A DNA stretch of 5,637 nt. It comes from Bacteroidales bacterium. Lineage in GTDB: Bacteria; Bacteroidota; Bacteroidia; Bacteroidales; JAADGE01. The stretch spans positions 7,501 through 13,137 of the forward strand of contig JAOZMN010000012.1 in assembly GCA_029934265.1 (NCBI GenBank), in the 5' to 3' direction. Positions 5,126-5,637 of this stretch are shown in pieces. The notes beneath the pieces were generated by a model. It ran no database searches. It was given only the letters and a program-made list of their open reading frames with translations, and was not told the origin of the DNA. The stretch's first letter is position 1, and the number at the start of each line of letters is the position of its first letter. The position numbers and the translations under genes are program-made.

Positions 5126-5215
5126 TTTTAGACAAACAGACTCTTAAGGTTTGAAGTAAATAACTGTAAATAAAACATTTAAGCTTGTTAAATTAAACTC
5201 TAATGGTCTGTTTGC
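5126..5215. repeat. Interspersed palindromic repeat, copy 3 (diverged, shorter)
   Basis: The arms CAAACAGAC (5133-5141) and GTCTGTTTG (5206-5214) pair perfectly over 9 bp, and the flanking CTTAAGGTTT and AAACTCTAATG correspond to the inner arms of copies 1 and 2 with several changes. The loop keeps GAAGTAAA, CTGTAAAT, ACATTTA and TTGTTAAAT in the same order and orientation. It has only one TTGTTAAAT unit where copies 1 and 2 have two, which accounts for its shorter length. TTTTAGAC at its left edge (5127-5132 region) resembles the outer arm of copy 2. It sits in the divergent region between the EcsC-like gene and the plus-strand gene. Confidence 0.75.
5185..5214 (+). promoter_or_regulatory. 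Possible Bacteroidota-type promoter for the 5249 gene, inside repeat copy 3
   Basis: TTG at 5185-5187 is followed after 19 bases by TCTGTTTG at 5207-5214. The phylum consensus is TTG near -33 and TAnnTTTG near -7 with about this spacing; one base of the -7 box differs (TC for TA). Transcription would begin around 5220, leaving a leader of about 30 bases before the ATG at 5249. The equivalent -7 sequence is absent from copies 1 and 2. Confidence 0.3.
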
Positions 5216-5248
5216 ACCGAAATCAATAAAAAATTCTACAAAACAAAT

Positions 5249-5637
5249 ATGTATAAATTTAAGATAAAAAACAAATCTATAAAAATATTTTCGTTTATTT
5301 TGATAATATTTTTTACAGCGACAGCTAATCTTCATGCTCAAAAAATTAATAAGCAAAATATTGAAGTTCTCAATGCCTATATTGCTTACATGGATTTTAC
5401 AGCGAAACAACTTTCCGGCGGAATGTCCTGTTTGATAAATTATTACGAAGGACAAAAAAAATATCAAAAAGACAAAAAAAACGGTATAGACAAAAAAAGT
5501 TTATGTCTTATTAAATCCGACCAAAAACTAATCGAGAAAATAAATGCTTTAAGTTTTCGTCTGAAACCGGAATATACAGATAGTTTAAATTTTTTCACAA
5601 ATAAAATTCACGATAAGTATTCGGAAGTTCAAACTAA
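5249..5637 (+). CDS. Exported protein of unknown function (N-terminal 129 residues, cut by window edge)
   Basis: An open frame runs from the ATG at 5249-5251 to the right edge without a stop. The protein begins with a basic N terminus (MYKFKIKNKSIK), a hydrophobic core (IFSFILIIFFTATANL) and a signal-peptidase site HA/Q, giving a mature start at Gln31. The mature part seen so far is mostly helical and Lys-rich: NIEVLNAYIAYMDFTAKQLS (37-56), two cysteines (Cys61 and Cys86), KKYQKDKKNGIDKK (70-83) and SDSLNFF-like segments to the edge (TDSLNFFTNKIHDKYSEVQT). The hydrophobic stretch ends at a Bacteroidota-typical AQ site, which supports the start choice. It is the only plus-strand gene in the window and is divergent from the EcsC-like gene. 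I do not recognise a domain; the remainder could carry one. Confidence 0.8.
   Translation, partial: MYKFKIKNKSIKIFSFILIIFFTATANLHAQKINKQNIEVLNAYIAYMDFTAKQLSGGMSCLINYYEGQKKYQKDKKNGIDKKSLCLIKSDQKLIEKINALSFRLKPEYTDSLNFFTNKIHDKYSEVQT

Noticed and set aside
1421..5215. CRISPR array formed by the three similar repeats
   Set aside because: The copies are 1.6-2.1 kb apart with whole genes between them, not separated by 30-40 base spacers, and no cas gene is present.
5144..5467. Minus-strand open frame of 107 codons
   Set aside because: It overlaps repeat copy 3 and the start of the plus-strand exported protein, whose signal peptide is clear; it is a shadow frame.

Overview
The window is AT-rich DNA that most likely comes from a member of the Bacteroidota. 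Four things point there: the LptB start reads like the Bacteroidota form; exported proteins have signal peptides ending in A-x-x-Q or A-Q (TAFGQ, LHAQ); ribosome binding sites are weak or absent; and some upstream regions carry near-matches to the TAnnTTTG promoter element of this phylum. The species cannot be named from this sequence.

Layout, left to right. Positions 1-198 (minus) hold the first 66 codons of the LPS-export ATPase gene lptB, cut by the window edge. A hairpin with a minus-strand T run (251-279) separates it from a run of small minus-strand genes. These are a three-helix membrane protein with a Ser/Thr/Asn-rich tail (342-842), a signal-peptide coiled-coil protein with a C-terminal membrane helix (959-1381), a membrane-anchored cytoplasmic-type coiled-coil protein (1641-2054), and an Amidase_2 plus SH3 peptidoglycan amidase without a signal peptide (2151-2960). 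Further right on the minus strand are a lipoprotein (3345-4115) and an EcsC-like protein (4254-5021). Beyond a divergent intergenic region, a plus-strand gene for an exported protein of unknown function starts at 5249 and leaves the window.

The four minus-strand genes between 342 and 2960 resemble, in architecture only, the parts of a phage-type lysis module: a small multi-helix membrane protein, an envelope-spanning coiled-coil protein and a signal-less muralytic enzyme. No phage structural, integrase or packaging gene is visible. A stand-alone or domesticated lysis/cell-wall module, for example one serving a contractile injection system encoded elsewhere, is therefore an attractive but unproven reading.

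The intergenic DNA is unusually structured. Three related, same-orientation, palindromic elements of roughly 90-140 bp lie at 1421-1560, 3051-3179 and 5126-5215. Two of them bracket the amidase and coiled-coil genes. A separate 24-bp perfect inverted repeat built from short direct repeats sits between those two genes. A GTTGTGAA tandem repeat precedes the EcsC-like gene. A shared 28-bp sequence (23/28 identical) lies directly upstream of the start codons of two unlinked genes (959-1381 and 3345-4115). I see no tRNA, rRNA, CRISPR array or transposase.
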